Source: Gammaproteobacteria bacterium
GTDB lineage: Bacteria; Pseudomonadota; Gammaproteobacteria; UBA6429; Thiohalophilaceae
Length of the DNA stretch: 6,013 nucleotides
Assembly (NCBI GenBank): GCA_013152045.1
Contig: JAADGZ010000294.1
Location: 1 to 6,013 of the forward strand
Direction of reading: 5' to 3'
Shown piece by piece: positions 1 to 5,759 of this stretch (positions are counted from its first letter, which is position 1; each line of letters opens with the position of its first letter). A model generated the notes under the pieces. It did not search any database. It saw only the letters and a program-made list of their open reading frames with translations, and had not been told where the DNA came from. A program made the position numbers and the translations under genes.

Positions 1-60
1 TACGCTGATTCGGATATTCATTCCCGTGCGGGAAAATTCAAGGCACCATTTCACCTTTAA
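1..60 (+). CDS. Possible C-terminal end of an upstream gene (partial)
   Basis: Frame 1 is open from the first base to a TAA at 58-60 and gives 19 residues ending SRAGKFKAPFHL. The composition (charged, with a plausible C-terminus) is protein-like, and an inverted repeat begins 8 nt after the stop, as often seen after genes. I do not recognise the family. Nineteen codons can be open by chance, and frame 2 is also open, to a TAG at 65-67, so this is only a candidate. Bases upstream of the window would settle it. Confidence 0.25.
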   Translation, partial: YADSDIHSRAGKFKAPFHL

Positions 61-68
61 TTCAATTT

Positions 69-101
69 AGGTAAACCATCGTCAGAGGCAGTAGTTTACC
101 T
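69..101. repeat. Inverted repeat AGGTAAAC/GTTTACCT
   Basis: The perfect 8-bp arms AGGTAAAC (69-76) and GTTTACCT (94-101) are separated by 17 nt. The element sits just after the possible stop codon at 58-60 and just before the REP-like pair. It could be a transcript-end hairpin, but no T-run follows, so an intrinsic terminator is not supported. A second small dyad, TTCCCG/CGGGAA, lies at 21-34 inside the possible coding end. Confidence 0.4.
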
Positions 102-104
102 GAA

Positions 105-256
105 TCTCTCGTTCCCACGCTCCTGCGTGGGAACGCATACCGAAGCTTGGTCAATGGATCGATCCTGCCACAAGCTCATTAGCCTGGGACAGGCTCATTT
201 TGTTACCCTGACAATGCTGCATTATGCATTCCCACGCGGAGCGTGGGAACGAGAGA
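105..256. repeat. Inverted pair of REP-like palindromes (BIME/MITE-like)
   Basis: Two nearly identical ~33-nt units lie in opposite orientation, at 105-138 and 224-256. Read on opposite strands they differ by one substitution and one indel. Each unit is itself a hairpin: CGTTCCCACGC (110-120) pairs with GCGTGGGAACG (125-135), and TTCCCACGC (229-237) pairs with GCGTGGGAA (241-249). The 85-nt spacer contains a third small dyad, AGCCT/AGGCT (181-195), and two copies of GCTCATT. This architecture matches bacterial interspersed mosaic elements built from REPs, which RAYT-type transposases mobilise in other bacteria. From memory, GTTCCCACGC palindromes with a TCTC tail recur in many proteobacterial genomes. 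No transposase gene lies here, so this would be a non-autonomous copy. Confidence 0.75.
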
Positions 257-539
257 ACGTTTTTGGTGAGCCCTTCTTGTGGTGAGTCCAGCAGCAAGCG
301 GACGGAATGTTAAGTTGTAATCCGCCAATGGGTTTCCCTACTGGACTTCGCGCTTCGTTCTACCCATCCTACTATTTTTCGCTGCAAGCAGCGGGGAATT
401 AAACCCAAAGATATTAAATAAAGATTAATTTCTTTCCTCTTGTTAGCGACTAATTAAGCGGGTGTTTTCAGCTTGGTTTCATGTTTCTGTTCTAGTCTGT
501 TTTATAACAAAGGCAGGAAAGAGAAAGGAGGGCAAGACA
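257..539. other. Non-coding region before the cytochrome operon
   Basis: No convincing gene is seen. Bases about 315-375, read on the minus strand, resemble a GTAGGATGGGTAGA..AAACCCATT..GGCGGATTAC repeat that I recall as common in proteobacterial intergenic DNA; ATGGGT (328-333) and ACCCAT (362-367) are its outer arms, and the centre looks degenerate. A short dyad CGCTGC/GCAGCG lies at 380-393 without a T-run. From about 394 the DNA becomes AT-rich and is the likely promoter zone of the operon. A TATAAC at 503-508 is a possible -10 element, but I see no good -35 element 16-18 nt upstream, so no promoter is called. Confidence 0.4.
524..532 (+). promoter_or_regulatory. Shine-Dalgarno site for the cytochrome b gene
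   Basis: AAAGGAGGG sits 7 nt before the ATG at 540. It decides the start: the open frame reaches back to a GTG at 462, but the extra 26 residues have no ribosome site in front of them and are not part of the b561 family N-terminus, which normally begins shortly before the VWDPLVRLFHW motif. Confidence 0.8.
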
Positions 540-1109
540 ATGCAACAATCTGAAAATATCAAAGTCTGGGATCCCCTGGTACGTCTGTTTCACTGGGTTT
601 TGCTGTTCGCTTTCAGTATTGCTTTTATAACCGAGGATGATTATTTAAGGCTGCATGTTTTTGCAGGTTATACCGTTATTGGCCTGTTGGCATTTCGACT
701 TGTGTGGGGCTTCATCGGACCGCATTACGCACGCTTTAGTGATTTTGTTTATTCGCCGAAGATGATTGCAGCCTATCTCAAACAGATTATCACATTCCGA
801 GCCAGACGTTATCTTGGTCATAACCCGGCGGGCGGCGCCATGATCGTGTTACTGCTTGTCTCTCTGGTTTTGACGGCTGTTACTGGTTTGGCAGTGTATG
901 GCGCAGGTGACACTGCCGGGCCGCTGGCGATCTGGCTTGGTCATGCCGGTGAAACATGGGCTGAAATTTTTGAAGGACTGCATGAGTTTTTTATCAATTT
1001 CACCTTGTTGCTGGTGTTCATCCATGTTGGTGGTGTGCTGTTTGAAAGCCTGTTGCACAAAGAGAATCTTGTGCGAGCCATGTTTAGTGGAAATAAACGG
1101 ATTGATTAA
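540..1109 (+). CDS. Cytochrome b561 family protein
   Basis: This 189-residue integral membrane dihaem cytochrome b (cytochrome b561/CybB, Ni-Fe-hydrogenase-type b subunit) would take electrons from quinol and pass them to periplasmic haem proteins. The family signature VWDPLVRLFHW is at residues 9-19, followed by LHVFAGY (38-44), RLVWGFIGPHYARFSDFV (53-70), YLGHNPAGG (91-99) and the C-terminal ENLVRAMFSGNKR. Four hydrophobic segments lie near residues 15-31, 39-59, 100-121 and 148-170. The likely haem ligands are His18, His39, His148 and His162, in helices 1, 2, 4 and 4; this assignment is inferred from the family. The ATG at 540 is chosen for its strong ribosome site. It is the first gene of a three-gene operon and ends 22 nt before the SHP gene. 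Small b561 proteins encoded next to DHC and SHP are a known arrangement, which supports a role as their electron donor. Confidence 0.9.
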   Translation: MQQSENIKVWDPLVRLFHWVLLFAFSIAFITEDDYLRLHVFAGYTVIGLLAFRLVWGFIGPHYARFSDFVYSPKMIAAYLKQIITFRARRYLGHNPAGGAMIVLLLVSLVLTAVTGLAVYGAGDTAGPLAIWLGHAGETWAEIFEGLHEFFINFTLLLVFIHVGGVLFESLLHKENLVRAMFSGNKRID

Positions 1110-1131
1110 TGATAACTTATGAGGTTTAGCT

Positions 1132-1539
1132 ATGAACTACCCCCTGTACATTTTTTTAATATTTGGTCTGTCTGCTTCATCGGTGTTTGCGGTCAATACC
1201 TCAACGGTTGATCGTTTGTTGCAAAACTATCGCCAACAGGGTGCACATGATTTTGACGGCAAAGCCGGAGAGAAACTCTGGCATCAGTCATTTAAAAATC
1301 CCAAAACGGGAAAGCTGCACAATTGTACCAGCTGTCATAGTAAAAATTTGCGCAAGCCCGGTAAGCATGTGCGCACTGGAAAACATATTGATCCTCTTGC
1401 GCCTTCGGTTAATGCAGAACGTTTGACGGATATTCGCAAAGTAAAAAAATGGTTGCTGCGCAATTGTAAATGGACGCTGGGTCGTAAATGCACGGCCCAG
1501 GAAAAAGGCAATATTCTGCGTTATCTGCAATCCCAATAA
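1132..1539 (+). CDS. shp: SHP-type monohaem cytochrome c (DUF1924)
   Basis: This 135-residue exported cytochrome belongs to the sphaeroides haem protein family (DUF1924). Residues 1-20 form a signal peptide with a likely cut after SVFA. A single CTSCH motif (Cys65, Cys68, His69) binds haem c. The family motifs GKHVRTGKHIDPLAPSVN (77-94), RNCK (110-113) and GRKCTAQEKG (117-126) are all present. In the Rhodobacter sphaeroides protein an Asn is the unusual sixth haem ligand, leaves on reduction and opens a site for O2 and other small ligands; a disulfide lies beside it. Here Asn111 and the Cys112/Cys120 pair fit those roles by sequence pattern. The start has GAGG 7 nt upstream. The gene lies 22 nt after cytochrome b and 26 nt before the dihaem cytochrome, so one mRNA is likely. 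The physiological substrate of SHP is not settled. Confidence 0.9.
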   Translation: MNYPLYIFLIFGLSASSVFAVNTSTVDRLLQNYRQQGAHDFDGKAGEKLWHQSFKNPKTGKLHNCTSCHSKNLRKPGKHVRTGKHIDPLAPSVNAERLTDIRKVKKWLLRNCKWTLGRKCTAQEKGNILRYLQSQ

Positions 1540-1565
1540 TCACCTTTAACTTTAAGGAGTTGATC

Positions 1566-2120
1566 ATGAAGACTTTAACTTTACTACTAACACTGAGTCT
1601 GCTGGCTTCGGGCTGTATGGCCGATGATGACGGCGATGAGGGAAATGAAAATAGCTGGCGTTTTCTGCAGAAACAAAGGGATGTTGCGGCAGTCAGCAAT
1701 CCTCAGTATCAGGAAGAGTGTGGCAGTTGCCATCTAGCCTATCCTCCTGGCCTGTTACCTGCGCGTTCCTGGAAGAAGATCATGACACATCTCGATCAAC
1801 ATTTTGATGATAACGCTGAGCTGGAGGCAGATGTGCAAAAGCAATTAACCGAATATCTGCTTTTGCACAGTGCTGACCATTCCAGCTATCGTCGCTCCGG
1901 ACGTATTATGCGTTCGCTAAACGGGGATGATGTGCCCATTCGCATCACTGAGTTGGCCTATTTCAGACATAAACATAACGAAATTCCACAGCGCATGATC
2001 AAGGGCAATGACAAAGTCGGCAGTCTGAGTAATTGCAATGCCTGTCATCGACGTGCAGAGCAGGGCTTTTTTAATGAACGGGAAATTAATATTCCCGGTT
2101 ACGGCGCCTGGGATGATTGA
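1566..2120 (+). CDS. dhc: Dihaem cytochrome c (DHC)
   Basis: This 184-residue exported dihaem cytochrome c of the DHC family is the usual redox partner of SHP. Haem motifs are CGSCH (Cys52, Cys55, His56) and CNACH (Cys157, Cys160, His161). Other family features are ECGSCHLAYPPGLLPARSW (51-69), the HFDDNAEL stretch (79-86), RITELAYFRHKHNEI (126-140) and the AEQGFFNE tail motif (164-171). The N-terminus is a hydrophobic signal ending LASGC (residues 13-17), which could be a lipobox with acylated Cys17; signal peptidase I cleavage after CMA is the alternative. An acidic linker DDDGDEGNE (20-28) follows. TAAGGAG lies just upstream of the ATG at 1566. The open frame runs back to 1488 inside shp, but that longer version would bury the signal peptide, so it is rejected. 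It is the last gene of the operon, followed by a terminator hairpin. Confidence 0.9.
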   Translation: MKTLTLLLTLSLLASGCMADDDGDEGNENSWRFLQKQRDVAAVSNPQYQEECGSCHLAYPPGLLPARSWKKIMTHLDQHFDDNAELEADVQKQLTEYLLLHSADHSSYRRSGRIMRSLNGDDVPIRITELAYFRHKHNEIPQRMIKGNDKVGSLSNCNACHRRAEQGFFNEREINIPGYGAWDD

Positions 2121-2134
2121 ATCTCGTTAGCCAT

Positions 2135-2169
2135 CATTCCCCGTAGTTTGCTGCGGGGAATGCATTTTT
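2135..2169 (+). terminator. Intrinsic terminator of the cytochrome operon
   Basis: CATTCCCCGTAG (2135-2146) pairs with CTGCGGGGAATG (2151-2162) around a TTTG loop, giving 12 pairs including one G-T wobble. A TTTTT run follows at 2165-2169. It begins 14 nt after the DHC stop codon and is the clearest transcript end in the window. Confidence 0.85.
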
Positions 2170-2421
2170 AGTTGCAGAGTTTCTTTGAGATGCCGTGATT
2201 CAATACTAGTGTTTTTTTGTTTAAGGTACGCGCCATGATTACCACATGAATGGTGTGCATAAATTTACGACAGTAATCATCTATCATTGATATGGGTACT
2301 TTTTTCATCCCGAGACACATAAATTACAAAGGTATGTATAATATTAGGTGTAGAAATTCAGCCAGCTTTTTGTCAGGCCGCATAATGTTGGCCAACAAGC
2401 TCGGTAAATGCTTGGTAAATG

Positions 2422-2586
2422 ATGGTTCTCAGAAAAGACACCCAAACATCACAAGAATGCATGGTTAACATATTGTTATTACTATGTTTTTCCTTCCTGC
2501 CACGGACACCATTAACACTATGTGCGGTTGTTGGAAATTATTACGCAGCCAGTGCCGATTCTAAAAAATATGTTAATATCGCATAA
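2422..2586 (+). CDS. Doubtful small ORF, 54 residues
   Basis: An ATG at 2422 opens a 54-codon frame closed by TAA at 2584-2586. A second ATG at 2461 would give 41 residues. From that Met the protein starts VNILLLLCFSFLP, a hydrophobic segment like a signal peptide or membrane anchor, then reads NYYAASADSKKYVNIA at its end. Neither start has a Shine-Dalgarno site, and AT-rich DNA readily gives hydrophobic ORFs by chance. I do not recognise it. It could be a small membrane peptide, a leader, a gene remnant, or nothing. Confidence 0.15.
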   Translation: MVLRKDTQTSQECMVNILLLLCFSFLPRTPLTLCAVVGNYYAASADSKKYVNIA

Positions 2587-2628
2587 CCGGCGTAAAGTAT
2601 TCTTTGCGTCAAACCAAATTGATAATCA

Positions 2629-2634
2629 GGAGGC
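2629..2634 (+). promoter_or_regulatory. Shine-Dalgarno site for the A-type carrier
   Basis: AGGAGG lies 8 nt before the ATG at 2643. It fixes the start there rather than at the in-frame TTG at 2604, whose extra 13 residues would read through this site and are not part of the family N-terminus. Confidence 0.8.
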
Positions 2635-2642
2635 AGCCAATT

Positions 2643-3008
2643 ATGCCCGAAGTACAGTTTAAGAATGAGTTAACGGATGAAATCAAGGTGTCCCCCATCG
2701 CAGCCAAACAAATGCTGGCGATTATAAATAACGAAGAAGGTGTTGACGGTATTCGTATTTTTGTCTCCGGTGGTGGTTGTAGCGGTATGACATACGGTAT
2801 GACTTTTGTTGACCGCCCCAGTGCTTTTGATGCGGTGCTAAAAAAAGATGATATAAAAATTTATGTTGATGCGGTCGCACTGAGCTTCCTTGAGGGTGTG
2901 GAAATCGACTATCAGACGGAAGGTCTCAACCAGAGCTTCGTCTTCAAGAATGTTTTCGCCAATACGGGTGGTGGCGGTAGTTGTGGTGGCTGTGGCTCAG
3001 CTGGTTAA
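2643..3008 (+). CDS. A-type Fe-S carrier (ErpA/IscA/HesB family)
   Basis: This cytosolic protein of 121 residues receives Fe-S clusters from a scaffold and delivers them to target enzymes. The start VSPIAAKQML (16-25) and the core GGGCSGMTYGMTF (43-55), with Cys46, are typical of the family and closer to ErpA than to IscA. The C-terminal cysteines differ: the classical pattern is a CGCG (CXC) motif, but here the tail is GGGGSCGGCGSAG, so the pair is Cys114 and Cys117 (CXXC). All three expected cysteines are present, so cluster binding is still plausible. The gene stands after a long intergenic region and is followed 41 nt later by the ATP-grasp gene with no terminator in between, so the two are probably co-transcribed. 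The family is clear, but which paralogue (ErpA, IscA or a third A-type class) is not, so no gene symbol is given. Confidence 0.85.
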   Translation: MPEVQFKNELTDEIKVSPIAAKQMLAIINNEEGVDGIRIFVSGGGCSGMTYGMTFVDRPSAFDAVLKKDDIKIYVDAVALSFLEGVEIDYQTEGLNQSFVFKNVFANTGGGGSCGGCGSAG

Positions 3009-3049
3009 GTAGGCTGTTTCCTGTGGCAATCTAATTTAGTCTTCATTTT

Positions 3050-4306
3050 TTGCTACGGTTTGCCGATATCGCTCCGCGTATACTTCTTATCGCCCAGCCT
3101 GGCAGCTACCGCATTGCGCCCTATCTTGAGGCTGCCCAACGCATGGGGTTGGTTGTGCAGATTGCCTCCCGTGGCGAATATTCACTGATCTCGGAAGTTC
3201 ATGATGGCTTGCATGTTGATTTCGAGAATCTGCATAGCGCCCTAGACAATATTTTGCGACAGGCGGCAAAAACACCCTTTGTCGCTATCCTGGGTAGTGA
3301 TGACAGCACGGTGGAATTGGCTGCACATGCAGCGGCTGAACTTGGTTTGCCCCATAACCCCCCTGCAGCGGCAAGGTTAACCCGACGTAAAGATTTGGCC
3401 CGAGCGCACCTTGCCCGGCATGGCTGTGTGGTTCCCCGTCACTGGTTAATTAAACTTGAGCACAGTCTGAATTCACAGATCAGTGATATTTGCTGGCCCT
3501 GTGTTATTAAACCGCTTAATCTATCGGCTAGCCGAGGCGTCATTCGGGTCAATAACTCTGCAGAGTTTCATGCAGCAGTTACGCGTATTCGCAATATCAT
3601 TGTAAATTCAGGTGATGTCTTCGAACAGCAACACCTATTGGTTGAGGAATATATCGATGGTGTCGAGGTGGCCTATGAAGGCTTCCTGGACAACGGTGTC
3701 TTGACCAGCCTGGTTGTTTTTGACAAGCCCGATCCCCTCACTGGGCCGTTCTTTGAAGAAACCATTTATGTCACACCCTCGCAATTACCTGCCGCTATGC
3801 AGGAAAAAATTAACCTGCGCGTGGCCGAAGCCTGTCGGGCCTATGGTCTGATCACCGGCCCGGTACATGCCGAACTTCGAATCAATGAAAAGGATGTTTG
3901 GATACTAGAAGTTGCTTGCCGCACTATTGGCGGTGACTGTGCTAGTAGCCTGGATCAGAGCGATTTTAATCTTGAAGAATTGACCCTGGCGCTGGCCATG
4001 GGGCAAACGATCCCGACACAAGCACTGAAGGATGCGCGGGGAGTCATGATGATCCCGATCAAACAGGCGGGTATTTTAAGGCGGGTTGAGGGGCTGGGAG
4101 CAGCGAGACAAGTTAAATATATTGAAAGCATCGACATCATCATTCGCGAGGGACATGAACTCATTCCTTTGCCCGAAGGTAATCAGTATCCCGGTTATAT
4201 TTTTGCTCGTGCCAAGACACCGGATGCCGTTATTGCAGCGTTACGCGAAGCTCATGCGAAATTGAATTTTGTCGTTGCTCCCGCCATCCGTTTACAACGA
4301 CAATGA
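3050..4306 (+). CDS. ATP-grasp ligase of unknown substrate
   Basis: This enzyme of 418 residues has the fold of ATP-grasp amino-acid ligases and biotin-carboxylase-like enzymes, which make an acyl-phosphate and join it to an amine. An N-terminal Rossmann-like part (RILLIAQPGSYRIAPYLEAA, 10-29; AILGSDDSTVELAAHAAAELG, 79-99) is followed by the ATP-grasp domain: RRKD with Lys114, VIKP with Lys154, the SASRGV loop (159-164), LLVEEYIDGVEV (196-207), and the metal-binding set HAEL (Glu275), ILEVACRTIGG (Glu287, Arg291). The C-terminal part, GILRRVEGLGAAR (341-353) to PLPEGNQYPGYIFARAKTP (373-391), matches the C-terminal domain of L-amino-acid ligases. The start is probably the TTG at 3050: it is the first start codon after the in-frame stop at 3032-3034, the first beta-strand begins only nine residues later, and no ATG precedes it. 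No clear Shine-Dalgarno site is present, suggesting weak initiation or coupling to the carrier gene. The substrate cannot be read from sequence; a dipeptide or amide ligase is the default guess. Confidence 0.8.
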   Translation: MLRFADIAPRILLIAQPGSYRIAPYLEAAQRMGLVVQIASRGEYSLISEVHDGLHVDFENLHSALDNILRQAAKTPFVAILGSDDSTVELAAHAAAELGLPHNPPAAARLTRRKDLARAHLARHGCVVPRHWLIKLEHSLNSQISDICWPCVIKPLNLSASRGVIRVNNSAEFHAAVTRIRNIIVNSGDVFEQQHLLVEEYIDGVEVAYEGFLDNGVLTSLVVFDKPDPLTGPFFEETIYVTPSQLPAAMQEKINLRVAEACRAYGLITGPVHAELRINEKDVWILEVACRTIGGDCASSLDQSDFNLEELTLALAMGQTIPTQALKDARGVMMIPIKQAGILRRVEGLGAARQVKYIESIDIIIREGHELIPLPEGNQYPGYIFARAKTPDAVIAALREAHAKLNFVVAPAIRLQRQ

Positions 4307-4313
4307 GGCTGAT

Positions 4314-4601
4314 TTATTTTTTACCGCCAGCACCTTCATGGAACCCCGCCGGCATCTGGCCATAATCACCTTCATTAAAGAGAAAGCCCAGCATGTGTTT
4401 TTCAATCAACTCAAGGTTGCGCACATCGGCTGTTGACAGACCATTTTCGTTGATGATGACGGTCAGTCGTTCCAGCCACTTTTTCCAACCTTGCTTGGAA
4501 ACATTTTCATAAATACGTAGACCGAAATCCCCCGGATGTGGAGGTTTATCCAGTCCTTCCGCTTCTTCTTTTAACACTACACACTGTACCATTCTTGTCA
4601 T
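4314..4601 (-). CDS. yggX: YggX-type Fe(II)-trafficking / oxidative damage protection protein
   Basis: This small cytosolic protein of 95 residues is linked in enteric bacteria to iron handling and protection of Fe-S enzymes from oxidation. Family motifs are RMVQC with the conserved Cys7, EAEGLDKPPHPGDFGLRIYE, NVSKQGWKKWLERLTVIINE and the closing MLGFLFNEGDY. The tail after residue ~78 (GQMPAGFHEGAGGKK) is Gly-rich and not part of the conserved core. The ATG at 4601 has GAGG 6 nt upstream; the frame could begin two codons earlier at a TTG, but the ATG places the cysteine at position 7 as in E. coli YggX. Its stop lies only 7 nt from the stop of the convergent ATP-grasp gene, and no terminator hairpin fits between them, so the transcripts probably overlap at their 3' ends. 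Confidence 0.93.
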   Translation of the reverse strand: MTRMVQCVVLKEEAEGLDKPPHPGDFGLRIYENVSKQGWKKWLERLTVIINENGLSTADVRNLELIEKHMLGFLFNEGDYGQMPAGFHEGAGGKK

Positions 4602-4654
4602 AATCAACCTCGACGTTCTGTTTTCAAAAATTTGATCTGTTTTTAATTCAAGAG

Positions 4655-4672
4655 CCTGCCGTAAGTGGCAGG
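4655..4672. other. Short hairpin between the radical SAM gene and yggX
   Basis: CCTGCC (4655-4660) pairs with GGCAGG (4667-4672) around a 6-nt loop, starting 5 nt past the stop codon of the radical SAM gene on the minus strand. The expected T-run after it is missing (the minus strand continues CTCTTGAATTAAAAAC), so it is at best a weak terminator or an mRNA-stabilising stem in a two-gene transcript. The 76-nt gap could also hold a separate yggX promoter, but I find no convincing pair of hexamers. Confidence 0.4.
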
Positions 4673-4677
4673 ATCAT

Positions 4678-5739
4678 TTATGTCTGTTCGTATTTTTTCA
4701 ATAATACACCATCATCGCCACAACAGTCAGCAGCGCATACTTTAAGCTGGTGTATCTGTTCCCGGCTGCCATTGAGATAAATATCAATCGGCGAATTCTG
4801 TTGCGCACAGTCACAACCCTTATCATTATACACGTAAACATGTTTTAGTCCGGCACGTAGCGCAGCATCCTGTGCACTAAACAGCATTGCATCGTCCGTT
4901 TCCGGCAGGTGGCTTAATTTATAGATCGGGAAGAATTTTGTAATATGCCAGGGACTATCTGCGCCTAGATTGTCACGAATCCAGCAGGCGATACGATAAT
5001 GCTCATCAGGGCTATCATTTTTGCCGGGAATAATATTCGTTCGCGTTTCCACATGCACACCTAGTTCGCGGGCTCTTTTAATAGAATGCAGCACTTGATC
5101 CACCTTTGCCGGTTTGCAGATATCCTGATAAAAATCATCACGCAGGCTCTTGATGTCAGAACACAGGACATCAATATGCGGCGCAGCCAGTTCCAGCGCC
5201 TCATCGGTAATATAACTATTGGAAACATACACAGTATAGAGTCCGGCTGCATGCGCCAGCTGGCTGACGTCAATAATATATTCAAGCCAGACCGCAGGCT
5301 CAGAATAGGTAAAGGCGATCCCCTGCACCTCGGCACGCAGAGCCGCATCAACCAGCGTCTCCGGGGCTACCCAGGCGTCGGTAGATTGGCCTTTTGCCAG
5401 TTCATCAAGCGCGGTTACGCCCCATGAAATATCCAGATTATGACAACCGCCGCAACGGAAACTACAGCCATAACTTCCCACTGACATGATGCGGGTTCCT
5501 GGACGATAGTGCTTCACCGGCTTGTCTTCAATTGCGCCGACTTCAATCGCGGATAAAATACCGTAGGATAAGTTATATAGTGTGCCATCACGATTGACGT
5601 GTGCCTGGCAGAAGCCGCGTTGCCCATGCCCAATTTTGCAACGCCACGGGCATAGATGACAGCGGGTCGTGCCATTATCCAGTTTTTCCTGTAAGCAGGT
5701 TTCAACAAGCTGGTACTGGCGGGGAGTGGTATGGCGCAT
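4678..5739 (-). CDS. amrS: AmmeMemoRadiSam-family radical SAM enzyme
   Basis: This radical SAM protein of 353 residues, related to pyruvate-formate-lyase activases (COG1180), belongs to the AmmeMemoRadiSam system, whose reaction is unknown. Its N-terminal cysteine domain CHLCPWRC..GQRGFC (Cys27, 30, 34, 44) precedes the [4Fe-4S]/SAM motif GCSFRCGGCHN (Cys92, Cys96, Cys99), of the CX3CX2C type. Further core motifs are TYSEP (144-148), YTVYVSN (168-174), DIKSL (195-199), and ETRTNIIPGKND (231-242). The C-terminal end has extra cysteines (309, 311, 335, 339, 340), but these are grouped as GCDCA and CAADCCG rather than the paired zinc-ribbon-like CxxC I expect. The ATG at 5739 is kept because the conserved cysteine domain starts soon after, although no good Shine-Dalgarno site precedes it. 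The usual partners, the AMMECR1 and Memo proteins, are not encoded in this window. yggX lies 76 nt downstream on the same strand. Confidence 0.88.
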   Translation of the reverse strand: MRHTTPRQYQLVETCLQEKLDNGTTRCHLCPWRCKIGHGQRGFCQAHVNRDGTLYNLSYGILSAIEVGAIEDKPVKHYRPGTRIMSVGSYGCSFRCGGCHNLDISWGVTALDELAKGQSTDAWVAPETLVDAALRAEVQGIAFTYSEPAVWLEYIIDVSQLAHAAGLYTVYVSNSYITDEALELAAPHIDVLCSDIKSLRDDFYQDICKPAKVDQVLHSIKRARELGVHVETRTNIIPGKNDSPDEHYRIACWIRDNLGADSPWHITKFFPIYKLSHLPETDDAMLFSAQDAALRAGLKHVYVYNDKGCDCAQQNSPIDIYLNGSREQIHQLKVCAADCCGDDGVLLKKYEQT

Positions 5740-5759
5740 GTATTTATTTTACTGGGGTT

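Larger units (their letters stand above)
2170..2642. other. Long intergenic region before the Fe-S carrier gene
   Basis: These ~470 bases carry no gene I can support firmly. Visible structure includes an 8-bp inverted repeat ATGATTAC/GTAATCAT (2235-2242 and 2273-2280), a TATAAT hexamer at 2337-2342 without a good -35 partner, a perfect 10-bp palindrome GTTGGCCAAC (2387-2396), a CAAGC/GCTTG dyad (2396-2400 and 2410-2414), and a GGTAAATG direct repeat near 2403-2421. A 54-codon ORF occupies 2422-2586 and is listed separately. I do not see an IscR-type site or a recognisable riboswitch. The promoter for the downstream gene should lie here. Confidence 0.4.

Noticed and set aside
105..256. Start of a CRISPR array
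   Set aside because: Only two units exist, they are inverted rather than direct repeats, and no spacer series or cas gene is present.
462..539. N-terminal extension of cytochrome b from a GTG at 462
   Set aside because: The strong Shine-Dalgarno site at 524-532 and the family N-terminus both place the start at the ATG at 540.
1488..1565. Longer DHC start inside the shp gene
   Set aside because: It would put 26 residues before a clear signal peptide; the ATG at 1566 has its own TAAGGAG site.
1409..1699. Minus-strand ORF of 96 codons across shp and DHC
   Set aside because: It overlaps two cytochrome genes with intact haem motifs and is a shadow of their coding frames.
2616..2626. FNR/ANR-like site TTGATAATCA before the Fe-S carrier
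   Set aside because: The half-sites are separated by one base instead of four, and it lies almost on the ribosome site.
5086..5427. 113-codon plus-strand ORF
   Set aside because: It lies wholly antisense inside the well-supported amrS gene, has no recognisable motif and is a shadow frame.
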